DNA of 64,000 bases from Euzebyella marina (GCF_014855515.1 NZ_JACYFK010000002.1:1-64000); one strand, 5' to 3'. Numbered from the stretch's first letter, positions 51,087-60,851 are shown. Numbers and translations: made by a program. The notes: generated by a model from the letters alone, not told the origin.

Positions 51087-52655
51087 CTATTTAGCGGCCT
51101 TATCTACAACGACCCGTTGATCTCTATTCGCAACTTCCCAAGCGGTATGAAATATTAGCCGTGTTCTGTTCTGCAATAAATCATAATTAATCTTATCGGG
51201 GGTGTCACCTGGTCGATGATAGTCATCATGCGTTCCGTTAAAATAGAAAATGATGGGAATGTTGTTTTTTGCAAAATTGTAATGATCACTTCTATAATAA
51301 AAACGGTTGGGGTCGTTCTCGTCATTAAAGGTGTAATCGAGCTCGATATGTGTGTATTTATTGTTGACTTCTTCCGACAATTCATGAAGGTCGGTACTGA
51401 GCTTATCCGAACCTATTAAATAAATATAGTTTCGGTCGCCGTTTCTTTTCGGGTCGATACGCCCGATCATATCGATATTAAGGTTGGCCACCGTTTGCTC
51501 TAAAGGAAAAATAGGTTCAACATCGGTGTAATACCGAGAACCTAATAGTCCTTTTTCTTCACCGGTTACGTGTAGAAATACGATAGAACGTTTTGGTCCT
51601 TGGCCTTCATCGGCCGCTTTTTTAAATGCTTCTGCTATTTCAAGCAATGCCACGGTACCTGAGCCATCATCGTCGGCCCCATTATTGATTTCACCATCCG
51701 AAGAAACACCAATATGGTCTAAGTGAGAAGAGATAACTACGTATTCATCGGGTTTTTCCGTTCCTCTCAATATGGCCGCTACATTTTCAGACTCCACTTT
51801 GTTATTCTGGCTTTGAATGTCTAATTGAAGTTTGGTGGTAATAATTTTTGGCTTGTTTTCCGAATCTATTTTTGGTAAGATAGCCTTCGCCAGGTTTTCA
51901 TTAATCCAAAAAGTAAAGAACTCTGAAGAAGCATCACTTGAGAGCTCCATTCTACCGCTGTCATTGCCTTTCATCCATTCAAACCTACTTTTAAATCTAG
52001 GAAAATTCATTGAATCATAGTAGAGCATGCCCTTGGCGCCTTTGCTGGTGGCCAATTCCATTCTTTTTCCCATTGATTCTGACATGTTGCTCCATACCGA
52101 TTTTTGGCTGTTACCAGAAATGATATAGTTCCCGTCTTTACCAATTGGTTCACCTGCCTTTAGCAATACTATTTTTCCTTCGACATCTAAATCTTTATAA
52201 TCGGAATATTCGTCGGTCTCGATTCCAAAACCGGCATAAACGATATTTTTGAACTCGCCCTGAGCTTTTGAGAAGGTTAAAAAATCGGTGCCTAAGGGAA
52301 AATTCTTTCCGTTAACGGTCAAAGAACCTTTAGGAAGTTGACTGACCTCTAATGGTACATTTTGAAAGTAATCGCCATTTGCTTTTGCAGCTTTTATTCC
52401 GAGTTTCTCGTATTCCTTCTTTAGGTATTCCACCGCCTTCTTTTGTCCAGGCTCCCCGGTTTCACGACCCTCAAATTCATCCGAAGCATAGGTGTATAGA
52501 TGCTCTTTCAACTCTTCTTCGGTTATACTTTCCGCATAACTTTCAGGGTCTTTTACAACGGTCGCTTCGGCCGATTGCTCGGAGCTGACGACCGTTTTTT
52601 GCGCAGAATTACAGGCCATGATGAGGCCGAAAAAAGCCAATATCAATTTTTTCAT
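51087..52655 (-). CDS. M28 family zinc peptidase, lipoprotein
   Basis: 522 aa. The signal peptide ends in a lipobox (IMAC, Cys15). A PA (protease-associated) domain lies at about 130-270, inserted before the M28 catalytic domain (about 290-505). Two-zinc ligands are recognisable: H in SSHLDHIG, D in NNGADDDGSG, E in HVTGEEKGLLGS, D in NLNIDMIG and H in DDYHRPGDT. M28 enzymes are aminopeptidases acting on N-terminal residues. The protein is anchored in the envelope and may supply amino acids, possibly for the hydroxyproline pathway 1.6 kb away. Confidence 0.93.
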   Translation of the reverse strand: MKKLILAFFGLIMACNSAQKTVVSSEQSAEATVVKDPESYAESITEEELKEHLYTYASDEFEGRETGEPGQKKAVEYLKKEYEKLGIKAAKANGDYFQNVPLEVSQLPKGSLTVNGKNFPLGTDFLTFSKAQGEFKNIVYAGFGIETDEYSDYKDLDVEGKIVLLKAGEPIGKDGNYIISGNSQKSVWSNMSESMGKRMELATSKGAKGMLYYDSMNFPRFKSRFEWMKGNDSGRMELSSDASSEFFTFWINENLAKAILPKIDSENKPKIITTKLQLDIQSQNNKVESENVAAILRGTEKPDEYVVISSHLDHIGVSSDGEINNGADDDGSGTVALLEIAEAFKKAADEGQGPKRSIVFLHVTGEEKGLLGSRYYTDVEPIFPLEQTVANLNIDMIGRIDPKRNGDRNYIYLIGSDKLSTDLHELSEEVNNKYTHIELDYTFNDENDPNRFYYRSDHYNFAKNNIPIIFYFNGTHDDYHRPGDTPDKINYDLLQNRTRLIFHTAWEVANRDQRVVVDKAAK

Positions 52656-52885
52656 GATTTTGTATTATATAAATTAAGGGCAACCAAGCATCATAGTTAT
52701 TTGATTGACAATCGCTAAAGCGAATGGTCAAAAAGTTTGCTTTTTGTAGAGCTGCTAAAATTCATCAAAAATAAAGAAAACAAACTGAACTTCTATTTTA
52801 ACGGTTGCCAAATAAAAAATGGCTTCTTTGTTAATTTTTGGTAACTTCATCGGCATTCAAAACATTCAATACAACCACAAGCGCC

Positions 52886-54073
52886 ATGAAAATTTCGAAC
52901 CTTGTAGCAATAACCTTAATTCTTGGCTTGAGCGCCTTTAGCTGTAAACAAAACAAAAAAGAAAAAGAAATGGAGAGCCCCGATCAAACGGAAGAAAGTA
53001 AACTGTCAGACGAACTTAACGTTAGTAATTTTGAAACTGTCATCGAAGGTGATTCGGTTCGCCTCTACACTATGAAGAATAAGAACGGAATGGAAGTTAC
53101 CATTACTAATTATGGACAGCGATTGATTTCATTACATGCCCCAGATAAAAATGGCGATTTTGAAGATGTGGTGCTGGGCTTTCCGCATTTAGATAACTAT
53201 AGGGCCAAAAAGAATTATTACGGCGCTACTATTGGTCGTTATGGAAACCGTATAGCCAAAGGTAAGTTTAGTATTGACGGAACTGTTTATGATTTGGCAA
53301 TCAATAATAACGAGAACCATTTGCACGGCGGTATCAAAGGTTTTGAAAGTGTGGTGTGGAATGTTGACGAGTCAAGCGACAGTCATATTGTTTTTAGTCG
53401 CACTTCTCCTGATATGGAAGAAGGTTATCCAGGAAATTTAAATGTGAAAGTGCGTTACGACCTAACCGACCAAAACGAGTTGAAAATAAATTATGAGGCC
53501 ACGACCGACAAAGCGACGTACATTAACTTGACACATCACTCCTTTTTCAATTTGAAGGGAGAAGGTAATGGCGATGTCACCGACCACGTTCTTTGGTTAA
53601 ATGCCGATAGCTTTACACCTGTTAATAGTGGACTGATTCCGACAGGGGATATTGAAAGCGTAAAAGGCACCCCCTTTGATTTTACGACTGCCAAACCTAT
53701 AGGTCAAGATTTAGAAGTAGAAAGTGAACAACTCAAGTTTGCCAATGGTTACGATCACAATTTCGTATTGAACAAAGAACCTAAGAATGAAGATGGGTTG
53801 GTACTAGCTGCCAAGGTGGTCGAACCTGAAAGCGGCAGAACTATGGAAGTCTATACCGATGAACCGGGCGTTCAGTTTTATGGTGGAAATTTTTTAACCG
53901 GGGCTGATATCGGTAAAGGTGGTAAACCCTATGTTTTTAGGGGTTCTTTTTGTTTGGAGACCCAGCATTTTCCAGATTCGCCGAACCAGCCTAATTTTCA
54001 GAGTACCCGCTTAGACCCAGGCAGGACTTATGTTTCTAATTGCGTGTATAAGTTCGGTTTGCAGGAAAACTGA
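52886..54073 (+). CDS. galM: Aldose 1-epimerase (galactose mutarotase), lipoprotein
   Basis: 395 aa from ATG 52886, because this start gives a signal peptide and lipobox (LSAFSC, Cys21); the frame extends upstream with a TTG at 52838, which is not favoured. ENHLHGGIKGFESVVW and LTHHSFFNLKGEG carry the catalytic His, and the C-terminal PGVQFYGGN and FCLETQHFPDSPN contain the catalytic Glu. It interconverts alpha and beta anomers of aldoses. Attachment to the outer envelope is unusual for GalM of other phyla but common in Bacteroidota. It ends in a strong terminator. Confidence 0.93.
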   Translation: MKISNLVAITLILGLSAFSCKQNKKEKEMESPDQTEESKLSDELNVSNFETVIEGDSVRLYTMKNKNGMEVTITNYGQRLISLHAPDKNGDFEDVVLGFPHLDNYRAKKNYYGATIGRYGNRIAKGKFSIDGTVYDLAINNNENHLHGGIKGFESVVWNVDESSDSHIVFSRTSPDMEEGYPGNLNVKVRYDLTDQNELKINYEATTDKATYINLTHHSFFNLKGEGNGDVTDHVLWLNADSFTPVNSGLIPTGDIESVKGTPFDFTTAKPIGQDLEVESEQLKFANGYDHNFVLNKEPKNEDGLVLAAKVVEPESGRTMEVYTDEPGVQFYGGNFLTGADIGKGGKPYVFRGSFCLETQHFPDSPNQPNFQSTRLDPGRTYVSNCVYKFGLQEN

Positions 54074-54103
54074 TTTGGGCAATTTGGGTGTATAATTGAT
54101 ATT

Positions 54104-54127
54104 GGGTTGATTTAAATCAACCCTTTT
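54104..54127 (+). terminator. Terminator of galM
   Basis: A perfect 20-bp palindrome (54104-54123, GGGTTGATTT and its complement) is followed by TTTT. It lies 30 bases after the galM stop codon. Confidence 0.75.
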
Positions 54128-54198
54128 GTCGTTTGAATAGGGTAATATAGTATTGGTTTTGGATAATTTGAATTTAGTAGAATCCCTGCTCGGCAACG

Positions 54199-54206
54199 TA
54201 TTTTTG
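54199..54206 (+). promoter_or_regulatory. -7 promoter element of the hydroxyproline operon
   Basis: TATTTTTG matches TAnnTTTG, 25 bases before the ATG of the first gene, directly after the galM terminator. Confidence 0.5.
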
Positions 54207-54230
54207 TAGAATCATTGTAAAATTAGAGTT

Positions 54231-55172
54231 ATGACATTCGAATGGGAAGGGGTAATGCCCGCAGTAACAACCAAATTCACCGCACAAGATACATTGGATA
54301 TACCGATGTTTGAGAAGAATATCGCGGCTCAAATAGAGGCCGGAGTAAGCGGTATTGTTTTAGGAGGCTCTCTTGGGGAGGCCAGCACGCTAAGTCGTGA
54401 AGAGAAAAAGATTTTGATCAAAGAAACCCTTTCGATTGCCGACAATAACGTTCCTGTAATAATGACCATTGCAGAACAATCTACCAAAGAAGCCATTGAG
54501 GTGGCGGCTGAGGCAGAAAAAATGGGTGCCAATGGTTTGATGGTATTGCCCCCAATGCGCTACAAGTCTACCGACCTAGAGACAGTAACTTATTTTAAGG
54601 ACATAGCGAAAAGTACCGATTTACCGATTATGATATATAACAATCCGGTAGATTATAAAATAGAGGTGACCGTTGATATGTTCGAAGAATTAATGGAGAT
54701 GGATAACGTTAGGGCAGTAAAAGAATCTACTCGCGATATCATTAACATCGGTAGGCTTAGAAATAGGTTTGGTAATTCTTTAAAAATTCTTACCGGAGTT
54801 GACCCGTTGGCTTTAGAAAGTTTATTGATGGGCGCCGATGGTTGGGTGGCCGGTTTGGTTTGCGCCTTTCCAGCAGAAACAGTGGCTATTTATAAACTGG
54901 CTAAAGCAGGTTTTCCCAAAGAGGCTACTGAGATTTACAGGTGGTTTCTGCCATTGTTAGAGCTTGATATTAGTCCGCAGTTGGTACAGAATATTAAATT
55001 GGCCGAAGTGGCTACGGGTCTTGGCACCGAGTTCGTAAGAAAGCCTAGACTGCCATTACAAGGTGCGGAAAGGGATAGGGTGATAAATGTCATTCAAGAA
55101 TCTTTAAAGTCGAGACCAGAGTTACCCGATTATAAAAACCTTACTATAGTGTCCGGCGAAATATCTGCTTAA
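54231..55172 (+). CDS. Dihydrodipicolinate synthase-family deaminase (hydroxyproline pathway)
   Basis: 313 aa, a TIM barrel of the DHDPS/NAL family. Schiff-base Lys164 (RAVKEST) and Tyr136 (IMIYNNPVDY) are present and the GGSLGEASTLS motif (46-56) binds the carboxylate. Paralogues do several jobs; in the same operon as a hydroxyproline epimerase it fits delta1-pyrroline-4-hydroxy-2-carboxylate deaminase, which yields alpha-ketoglutarate semialdehyde and ammonia. Lysine synthesis is less likely given the neighbours. It is first in the operon; a 134-base gap separates it from the dehydrogenase. Confidence 0.9.
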   Translation: MTFEWEGVMPAVTTKFTAQDTLDIPMFEKNIAAQIEAGVSGIVLGGSLGEASTLSREEKKILIKETLSIADNNVPVIMTIAEQSTKEAIEVAAEAEKMGANGLMVLPPMRYKSTDLETVTYFKDIAKSTDLPIMIYNNPVDYKIEVTVDMFEELMEMDNVRAVKESTRDIINIGRLRNRFGNSLKILTGVDPLALESLLMGADGWVAGLVCAFPAETVAIYKLAKAGFPKEATEIYRWFLPLLELDISPQLVQNIKLAEVATGLGTEFVRKPRLPLQGAERDRVINVIQESLKSRPELPDYKNLTIVSGEISA

Positions 55173-55306
55173 TAGGTCGAATTTAGTAAGACTGCTTTAT
55201 TTTGAGTTGAGGCGGACATTTAAAGCAATATTAACGTTGCTTTATCTTGACATCCTTCATCAAATGTGCTAGTTTTCAGTTTCAATCTATGAACCTCAAA
55301 ATTTGA

Positions 55307-56896
55307 ATGATGATTACCGGAAAGAACTATATAGGAAATGATTTAACGGCTACTGGAGATAGTACTTATGCTACCTTTAATCCGAAAGAAAACACACAAA
55401 CGGATTGGAAGCTTTTCGAAGCCACCGAAGATGAGATAAACAAAGCAGCGCAAAAAGCTAAGGATGCTTTTGCTGGTTACAAAGATTTAAGTGGCGCTAA
55501 AAAGGCGGAGTTCTTGATTGCCATCGCCGAAGAAATAGAAGCTTTAGGTGATGAATTGATAGAGACCTATATGATAGAATCTGGTCTTCCTGAAGGTCGT
55601 GCACGTGGAGAACGTGGTCGTACCATGAGCCAGCTAAAGTCTTTTGCAACGCTATTACAAGAAGGGTCGTGGGTAGAGGCAACCATTGATACGGCACAGC
55701 CTGATAGAGAACCGCTACCCAAAGTTGATATTCGAAAAATGTTGGTGCCTATAGGGCCTATTGCAGTTTTTGGGTCAAGCAATTTCCCTTTTGCCTTTTC
55801 AACGGCAGGTGGCGATACGGCCAGTGCGCTGGCAGCTGGTTGCCCTGTAATCGTTAAAAGTCATCCGATGCATGCGGCAACAGGTGAATTGGTTTCTTCG
55901 GCCGTAATAAAGGCTGCCAAAAGAACGGGTATGCCAGATGGTGTGTTCTCTAACTTGAACAGTAGCGGAATTGAAGTTGGTAAAAAGTTGGTCTTGCATC
56001 CCTCCATTAAAGGGGTTGGCTTTACAGGTAGTATAAAAGGCGGAATGGCCTTATACCGATTGGCCAACGAAAGGGAAGAACCCATTCCTGTTTTTGCTGA
56101 AATGGGTAGTATAAATCCGGTAGTGGTTTTCCCTTCTGCTTTAGAGGATAAAGAAGCAAATTGGGCGCAAAAATACGCAGGTTCGATAACCCTGGGTGCT
56201 GGTCAGTTCTGTACTAACCCAGGTTTAATATTGGGTATAGAGGGTGAAACTATGAATAGTTTTATCAAAAAACTGGGAGAAGAAATCAGCCAACTCGACC
56301 CAACCTGCATGCTTCACCCAAACATTCACAAAAACTTTGAGTCTGGTAAGCAAGAGTTGTCCAACCAAGGTGGGGTAGATGTAGTTGCGGAGTATACCGC
56401 AGATGCCTCCCCTAACTTTGCCAAGCAAAAGGTCTTAAGTATTGCAGGTGCCGAATTTTTAAAAAATCCCAAATTACATGAAGAGGTTTTTGGTCCTTTC
56501 TCCATTGTAGTTAGGTGCACCGATGCCAACGAACTTAATGCAGTTATTGGACGCCTTGAGGGTCAGTTGACCGGAACATTGTTAGGTGATGAAAGTGAGA
56601 TGAGTACTTATACAGATACTATCGATGCATTGCAATCGAAAGTGGGTAGAATCATTTTTAATGGCGTACCAACTGGTGTAGAGGTGTGTCCATCAATGCA
56701 GCATGGTGGTCCTTTTCCTGCCAGTAGCGACAGTCGCTTTACTTCGGTAGGTACTTCTGCCATCAAGAGATGGGTAAGACCGGTATCCTTTCAAAATTGG
56801 CCACATGATTTATTGCCCGACGCCTTAAAAAACAACAATCCGTTAAACCTTATGCGACTTTTGAACGGTGAACATACCAATACAAAAGTTTCGTAG
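55307..56896 (+). CDS. Alpha-ketoglutaric semialdehyde dehydrogenase (aldehyde dehydrogenase family)
   Basis: 529 aa, the length of the NADP-linked KGSADH-type subfamily. The catalytic Glu lies in FAEMGSINPVVV and the nucleophile Cys in LGAGQFCTNPG. It oxidises alpha-ketoglutarate semialdehyde to alpha-ketoglutarate, the last step of hydroxyproline (and some sugar acid) breakdown. The start is one of two adjacent ATG codons (55307 or 55310). It is followed at 22 bases by the epimerase gene. Confidence 0.93.
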   Translation: MMITGKNYIGNDLTATGDSTYATFNPKENTQTDWKLFEATEDEINKAAQKAKDAFAGYKDLSGAKKAEFLIAIAEEIEALGDELIETYMIESGLPEGRARGERGRTMSQLKSFATLLQEGSWVEATIDTAQPDREPLPKVDIRKMLVPIGPIAVFGSSNFPFAFSTAGGDTASALAAGCPVIVKSHPMHAATGELVSSAVIKAAKRTGMPDGVFSNLNSSGIEVGKKLVLHPSIKGVGFTGSIKGGMALYRLANEREEPIPVFAEMGSINPVVVFPSALEDKEANWAQKYAGSITLGAGQFCTNPGLILGIEGETMNSFIKKLGEEISQLDPTCMLHPNIHKNFESGKQELSNQGGVDVVAEYTADASPNFAKQKVLSIAGAEFLKNPKLHEEVFGPFSIVVRCTDANELNAVIGRLEGQLTGTLLGDESEMSTYTDTIDALQSKVGRIIFNGVPTGVEVCPSMQHGGPFPASSDSRFTSVGTSAIKRWVRPVSFQNWPHDLLPDALKNNNPLNLMRLLNGEHTNTKVS

Positions 56897-56918
56897 TTGT
56901 CAAAGCTTTAAATAGCCT

Positions 56919-57926
56919 ATGGCCAAATCGATTTTTACCTGTATTGATGCCCATACATGCGGTAACCCTGTAAGAGTAATTGCAAAAGGTGGTCCCGAGC
57001 TCATTGGTAAGAATATGAGCGAAAAGAGACAGCACTTTTTAAAAGAATATGATTGGATCCGAAAGGGGTTAATGTTCGAGCCTAGAGGGCATGACATGAT
57101 GAGTGGCAGCATATTCTATCCCCCAAGTAATCCTGATAATGATTTTGCCATTCTTTTTGTAGAAACAAGTGGATGTTTGCCTATGTGTGGACATGGCACC
57201 ATCGGTTCTATAACGATCGGTATAGAAGAGGGGCTGATAAAACCAAAAACTCCAGGCAGGGTTTTGATGGAAGCCCCCGCAGGATTGGTAGAAATAGAAT
57301 ACCGGCAGAAAGAAAATAAGGTAGAATGGGTGAAGTTGAAAAATGTTAAGTCTTTTTTGGCGGCTTCTGAACTCACTATAGACAGTAGTTTTTTAGGCAG
57401 TTTGGTATTTGATGTCTCTTATGGCGGCAATTTTTACGCTATCGTCGACCCCCAACCGAATTTTAAAGGCATACAGGAATTTTCAGCAGGTGAGCTTATT
57501 CGATTTAGTCAGGAGATCAGGGAGAAAATAAATCAAAAATATCCTGGTAAGTTCGTTCACCCAGAAGATGAAACTATCAATGGCGTAAGCCATGTGTTGT
57601 GGACAGGTACTACCATATCGCCGCAAGCAACGGCCCGAAATGCTGTTTTTTATGGTGATAAAGCTATTGACCGCTCACCATGCGGTACAGGCACATCAGC
57701 AAGAATGGCTCAATGGTTCGCAAAGGGTAAACTTAAAATTGGTGATGAATTTATTCATGAAAGTTATATAGGATCCCAATTCATTGGTAGGGTAGAGCAG
57801 GTCGCTAGCGTCGGTAATTTAAAGGCCATTCAACCGAGTATTCAGGGTTGGGCAAAAATCTATGGCCATAATGAGATAAGTATTGATGATGATGACCCTT
57901 ATGCGTTTGGTTTTCAGGTAATTTAA
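56919..57926 (+). CDS. 4-hydroxyproline 2-epimerase (proline racemase family)
   Basis: 335 aa. The two catalytic cysteines, C90 (LPMCGHGTIG) and C255 (DRSPCGTGTS), form the acid/base pair of 4-hydroxyproline epimerases and proline racemases; the N-terminal CIDAHTCGNPVRVI is the usual start of the fold. It converts trans-4-hydroxy-L-proline to cis-4-hydroxy-D-proline. The Cys/Cys pair excludes the Thr-containing dehydratase subgroup. The FAD dehydrogenase follows after 8 bases, supporting the pathway assignment. Confidence 0.94.
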   Translation: MAKSIFTCIDAHTCGNPVRVIAKGGPELIGKNMSEKRQHFLKEYDWIRKGLMFEPRGHDMMSGSIFYPPSNPDNDFAILFVETSGCLPMCGHGTIGSITIGIEEGLIKPKTPGRVLMEAPAGLVEIEYRQKENKVEWVKLKNVKSFLAASELTIDSSFLGSLVFDVSYGGNFYAIVDPQPNFKGIQEFSAGELIRFSQEIREKINQKYPGKFVHPEDETINGVSHVLWTGTTISPQATARNAVFYGDKAIDRSPCGTGTSARMAQWFAKGKLKIGDEFIHESYIGSQFIGRVEQVASVGNLKAIQPSIQGWAKIYGHNEISIDDDDPYAFGFQVI

Positions 57927-57934
57927 TTAGTTCA

Positions 57935-59191
57935 ATGGGTTTAGGAAAGCAAGTGGTGATTATTGGAGGTGGTATTGTTGGGTTGAGTTCAGCATATTAC
58001 CTTCAGAAAGAAGGGTATGAGGTAACGGTTATCGATAAAACCAATATGACCAGTGGCGCGTCTTACGTGAATGCAGGGTTTTTAACTCCTAGCCATATTA
58101 TTCCTTTGGCTTCTCCAGGCATGATTGCGAAAGGGTTGAAAATGATGTTCAATTCTTCGAGTCCTTTTTATATGAAACCCAGATGGGATACCGATTTTTT
58201 CAAATGGGCCTGGTATTTTCATAAATCCTCTACAGATTCAAAGGTTGAAAAGGCTATTCCCGTAATCAAGGATATCAATTTATTGAGCCGAGATTTGTTC
58301 GAAGATATCAAGGCATCGGGTGACTTGGGCGATTTTCAGTTGGAAAGAAACGGTTTGTTGATGCTTTACCAAACACAGTCAGCATTTTTACATGAGAAAG
58401 AGGTAGCTGAGAGAGCTTCCGATTTAGGATTAGAAGTAGCCTACTTGGATAAAGCACAACTAAAACAAAAGGAGCCCCATGTTTCTATTGCTGCAGAAGG
58501 CGCTATACACTATGAATGTGACGGACATACAACACCTACTCAAATAATGCCTTTATTGATTGCTTATTTGAAAAAGATAGGCGTAAACATCAATGAGAAT
58601 GAGATAGTACAAGATCTAAAAGTCAAGTCTGGGCGTATTGAAGAAGTTGTAACTGACAAGTCTAGTTATAGACCGGAACATGTTGTAATGGCGGCCGGTT
58701 CTTGGAGCGGCCTACTTTCGAAAAAATTGGGCATTGATCTTCCTTTACAAGGAGGAAAAGGGTATAGAATCAATGTAAAACGGGAAACTGGAATTCAATT
58801 GCCGGCTATTCTTATGGAAGCAAAAATGGCGGTAACTCCGATGGTCGGATTCACTCGTTTTGCGGGTACTATGGAGTTTTCGGGCAATAATAGAATTGTG
58901 AGAAAAGAGCGTGTGAATGCCATTGCTGCAGGGGCTCAACGATTTTATCCTAATCTTAGTATTACTGATGAGGAGTTAGATGATGCCCAAACAGGATTAC
59001 GACCCGTATCACCAGACGGATTGCCCTATATCGGCAAACCTTCAAAAATCGATAATCTCGTTTTTGCCACAGGCCATGCTATGATGGGCTGGAGCCTTGG
59101 CCCCGCAACAGGCAAATTGGTTTCTGAAATTATTGGAAATAAAAAGACGTCGATGAATATAGAGGCCTTCTCACCTAACCGTAAGTTCTAA
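57935..59191 (+). CDS. FAD-dependent D-amino acid (cis-4-hydroxy-D-proline) dehydrogenase
   Basis: 418 aa of the DadA/DAO family. The FAD-binding motif is VVIIGGGIVGLSSAYYLQKE (8-27) and the C-terminal ATGHAMMGWSLGPATGK closes the flavin site. It oxidises D-amino acids; beside the epimerase it should turn cis-4-hydroxy-D-proline into delta1-pyrroline-4-hydroxy-2-carboxylate and pass electrons to quinone. It is the last gene of the operon and overlaps the converging VOC gene by four bases. Confidence 0.92.
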   Translation: MGLGKQVVIIGGGIVGLSSAYYLQKEGYEVTVIDKTNMTSGASYVNAGFLTPSHIIPLASPGMIAKGLKMMFNSSSPFYMKPRWDTDFFKWAWYFHKSSTDSKVEKAIPVIKDINLLSRDLFEDIKASGDLGDFQLERNGLLMLYQTQSAFLHEKEVAERASDLGLEVAYLDKAQLKQKEPHVSIAAEGAIHYECDGHTTPTQIMPLLIAYLKKIGVNINENEIVQDLKVKSGRIEEVVTDKSSYRPEHVVMAAGSWSGLLSKKLGIDLPLQGGKGYRINVKRETGIQLPAILMEAKMAVTPMVGFTRFAGTMEFSGNNRIVRKERVNAIAAGAQRFYPNLSITDEELDDAQTGLRPVSPDGLPYIGKPSKIDNLVFATGHAMMGWSLGPATGKLVSEIIGNKKTSMNIEAFSPNRKF

Positions 59192-59571
59192 TGAGGTTGG
59201 ATTAAATCCCACAGATTGCCATATAAATCGCTAAAGACAACAACGGTTCCATAGGGTTCTTCTCTGGGTTCTTCCTTAAATATAACTCCGTTATCTTTCA
59301 TTATTTGATAATCGGTCCAGAAATCATGGGTATTCAAAAACAGAAAAACCCTACCACCGGCCTGATTACCAATGGTACTTTCTTGCATAGGATTATCGGC
59401 TTTCGCCAATAGAAGTCGCATTCGTTTGTTGCTTTTTGGCGCCACAAGAACCCATCTTTTTTTATCGGTCAATTGAGTATCTTCCAAAACCGAGAAACCC
59501 AATTTTTTGGTGAAGAATTCAATGGCTTCATCATAATCTTTAACGAGATAGCTTACCTGAAAAATTTCCAT
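59188..59571 (-). CDS. VOC family protein (glyoxalase-like)
   Basis: 127 aa, one vicinal-oxygen-chelate domain: FQVSYLVKDYDEAIEFFTKK at the start and VFSDLYGNLWDLIQ at the end. The start is one base after the GNAT stop codon, so it is the last gene of a hydrolase-GNAT-VOC operon. The substrate is unknown; similar proteins are called glyoxalase/bleomycin-resistance-like without evidence of either activity. Confidence 0.88.
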   Translation of the reverse strand: MEIFQVSYLVKDYDEAIEFFTKKLGFSVLEDTQLTDKKRWVLVAPKSNKRMRLLLAKADNPMQESTIGNQAGGRVFLFLNTHDFWTDYQIMKDNGVIFKEEPREEPYGTVVVFSDLYGNLWDLIQPH

Positions 59572-59572
59572 T

Positions 59573-60151
59573 CTACGAGAAATTCTGAAATCTTGATTTT
59601 TTGGTCTCTTCCCATTCTTTTTTTAAAATACCGTAGCAGCAGGTATTTCTTTTATATCCATCAAGAAGATAAACGTTTTCCCTAAGTACTCCTTCCAAGA
59701 CACCTCCCAATTTTTCTACAGCTTTTCTAGATTGTAGATTTCTCTCATCGATTCGGTATTCAACTTTTTCGAAGCCCATATCATTCAGGGCATAGTTCAT
59801 CATAAGGTATTTCATATGGCTATTAAGGCCTGTACCATGAAATTCACGACCAATCCAAGTTGAGCCGATATGAAGAACTTTATTTCGCCAATCGATATTC
59901 ATATAGCGTGTAGAACCAGCGTATATTTTTGCCTGTTTGTCAAAGACCAGAAATGGAATGCTTGTCTTGTTCTTGTACTGCTCTAGGGCCATTTCTACAT
60001 ACTGTTTAAGAGCGGTAGGGCCTTCAATATTCGAGGGCGAATATTGTACCAGTTTTTCTTGGCCGGCAATAGCGGATAAGTTTTCATAATTATCAAGACT
60101 TAACGGTGAAAGACGTACCCTTTCATCTTCTAAAGTGATGTCGTGTGTCAT
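59573..60151 (-). CDS. GNAT family N-acetyltransferase (RimJ/RimL-like)
   Basis: 192 aa. LEDERVRLSPLSLDNYENLS at the N-terminus and the acetyl-CoA pocket helix with EYRIDERNLQSRKAVEKLGG are typical of RimJ/RimL-type GNAT enzymes that acetylate protein N-termini or small amines. The substrate is unknown. Its ATG overlaps the TGA of the upstream hydrolase gene (ATGA), so they are translationally coupled. Confidence 0.9.
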   Translation of the reverse strand: MTHDITLEDERVRLSPLSLDNYENLSAIAGQEKLVQYSPSNIEGPTALKQYVEMALEQYKNKTSIPFLVFDKQAKIYAGSTRYMNIDWRNKVLHIGSTWIGREFHGTGLNSHMKYLMMNYALNDMGFEKVEYRIDERNLQSRKAVEKLGGVLEGVLRENVYLLDGYKRNTCCYGILKKEWEETKKSRFQNFS

Positions 60152-60795
60152 AAAACGAGATTGTTGATGATTTCTTTTTTTACCTCATGTTTCCCCTTAA
60201 AAATAGTTAGTTGGGCAGAGTCGCCAAACAGACTTGCTATTTTTTCTTCCTCCTTGGGCATACGTTTTTCAGTGAGATATTCATCTTCGTCACCGATAAA
60301 TATTTTCACTTGGGTACCTTGTTCCCTCAAAAACTCGACATCGGTTTTGGTCAATTCGTTAGGTATTCCTCCTGCATAAAGTATTAACTGCGAACAATTT
60401 ATTTTTCTACTGGCCGCCCATCTTAGAGCAATCGAAACCCCTTGCGAAAAGCCCAAAAGTATAAGATTCAGGTTTTTGGGTAGTTGTTCTTTACGCGCAA
60501 CTGCATCGATATAAGCCAGAACGTTTTGGGTCTCTCGAACCGTTTCTTCTTTCGTAAGCCAACTAGCGCCTACATGTCTGAATTGGTCATTCAAATAATA
60601 TTTAGAAGGTGCCTGAGGGGCAATAATATAGTTCTCGTTATTCGGAAGCTCGTCAAAATAACGTAAAAAATATCGACTCAAATAGCCCATGCCATGAAAG
60701 ACCAACCAAACGTTTTTAGTCTCTGGGCCCAACTGGTTGAGGGTAACGTAAGAGTTGGTATGTTCATAGGTGACAAGGTGTTCATTTTGGTCCAT
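60148..60795 (-). CDS. Alpha/beta hydrolase (carboxylesterase/phospholipase type)
   Basis: 215 aa. The nucleophile elbow GFSQG (in LILLGFSQGVSIALRW) holds the catalytic Ser; the Asp and His lie in FIGDEDEY and GKHEV. The size and the FHGMGYLSRYFLRYF oxyanion region fit the small bacterial carboxylesterases. The substrate is unknown. It begins the minus-strand operon with GNAT and VOC genes and is divergent from the menaquinone operon, with a 72-base shared upstream region. Confidence 0.88.
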   Translation of the reverse strand: MDQNEHLVTYEHTNSYVTLNQLGPETKNVWLVFHGMGYLSRYFLRYFDELPNNENYIIAPQAPSKYYLNDQFRHVGASWLTKEETVRETQNVLAYIDAVARKEQLPKNLNLILLGFSQGVSIALRWAASRKINCSQLILYAGGIPNELTKTDVEFLREQGTQVKIFIGDEDEYLTEKRMPKEEEKIASLFGDSAQLTIFKGKHEVKKEIINNLVL

Positions 60796-60843
60796 GCTTC
60801 AAAAACTAACTGTAAATAGCAATGCTGATGCTCTGTTAATGAT

Positions 60844-60851
60844 TATTTTTG
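60844..60851 (+). promoter_or_regulatory. -7 promoter element of the menaquinone operon
   Basis: TATTTTTG matches TAnnTTTG, 17 bases before the ATG of the thioesterase gene. Confidence 0.5.
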
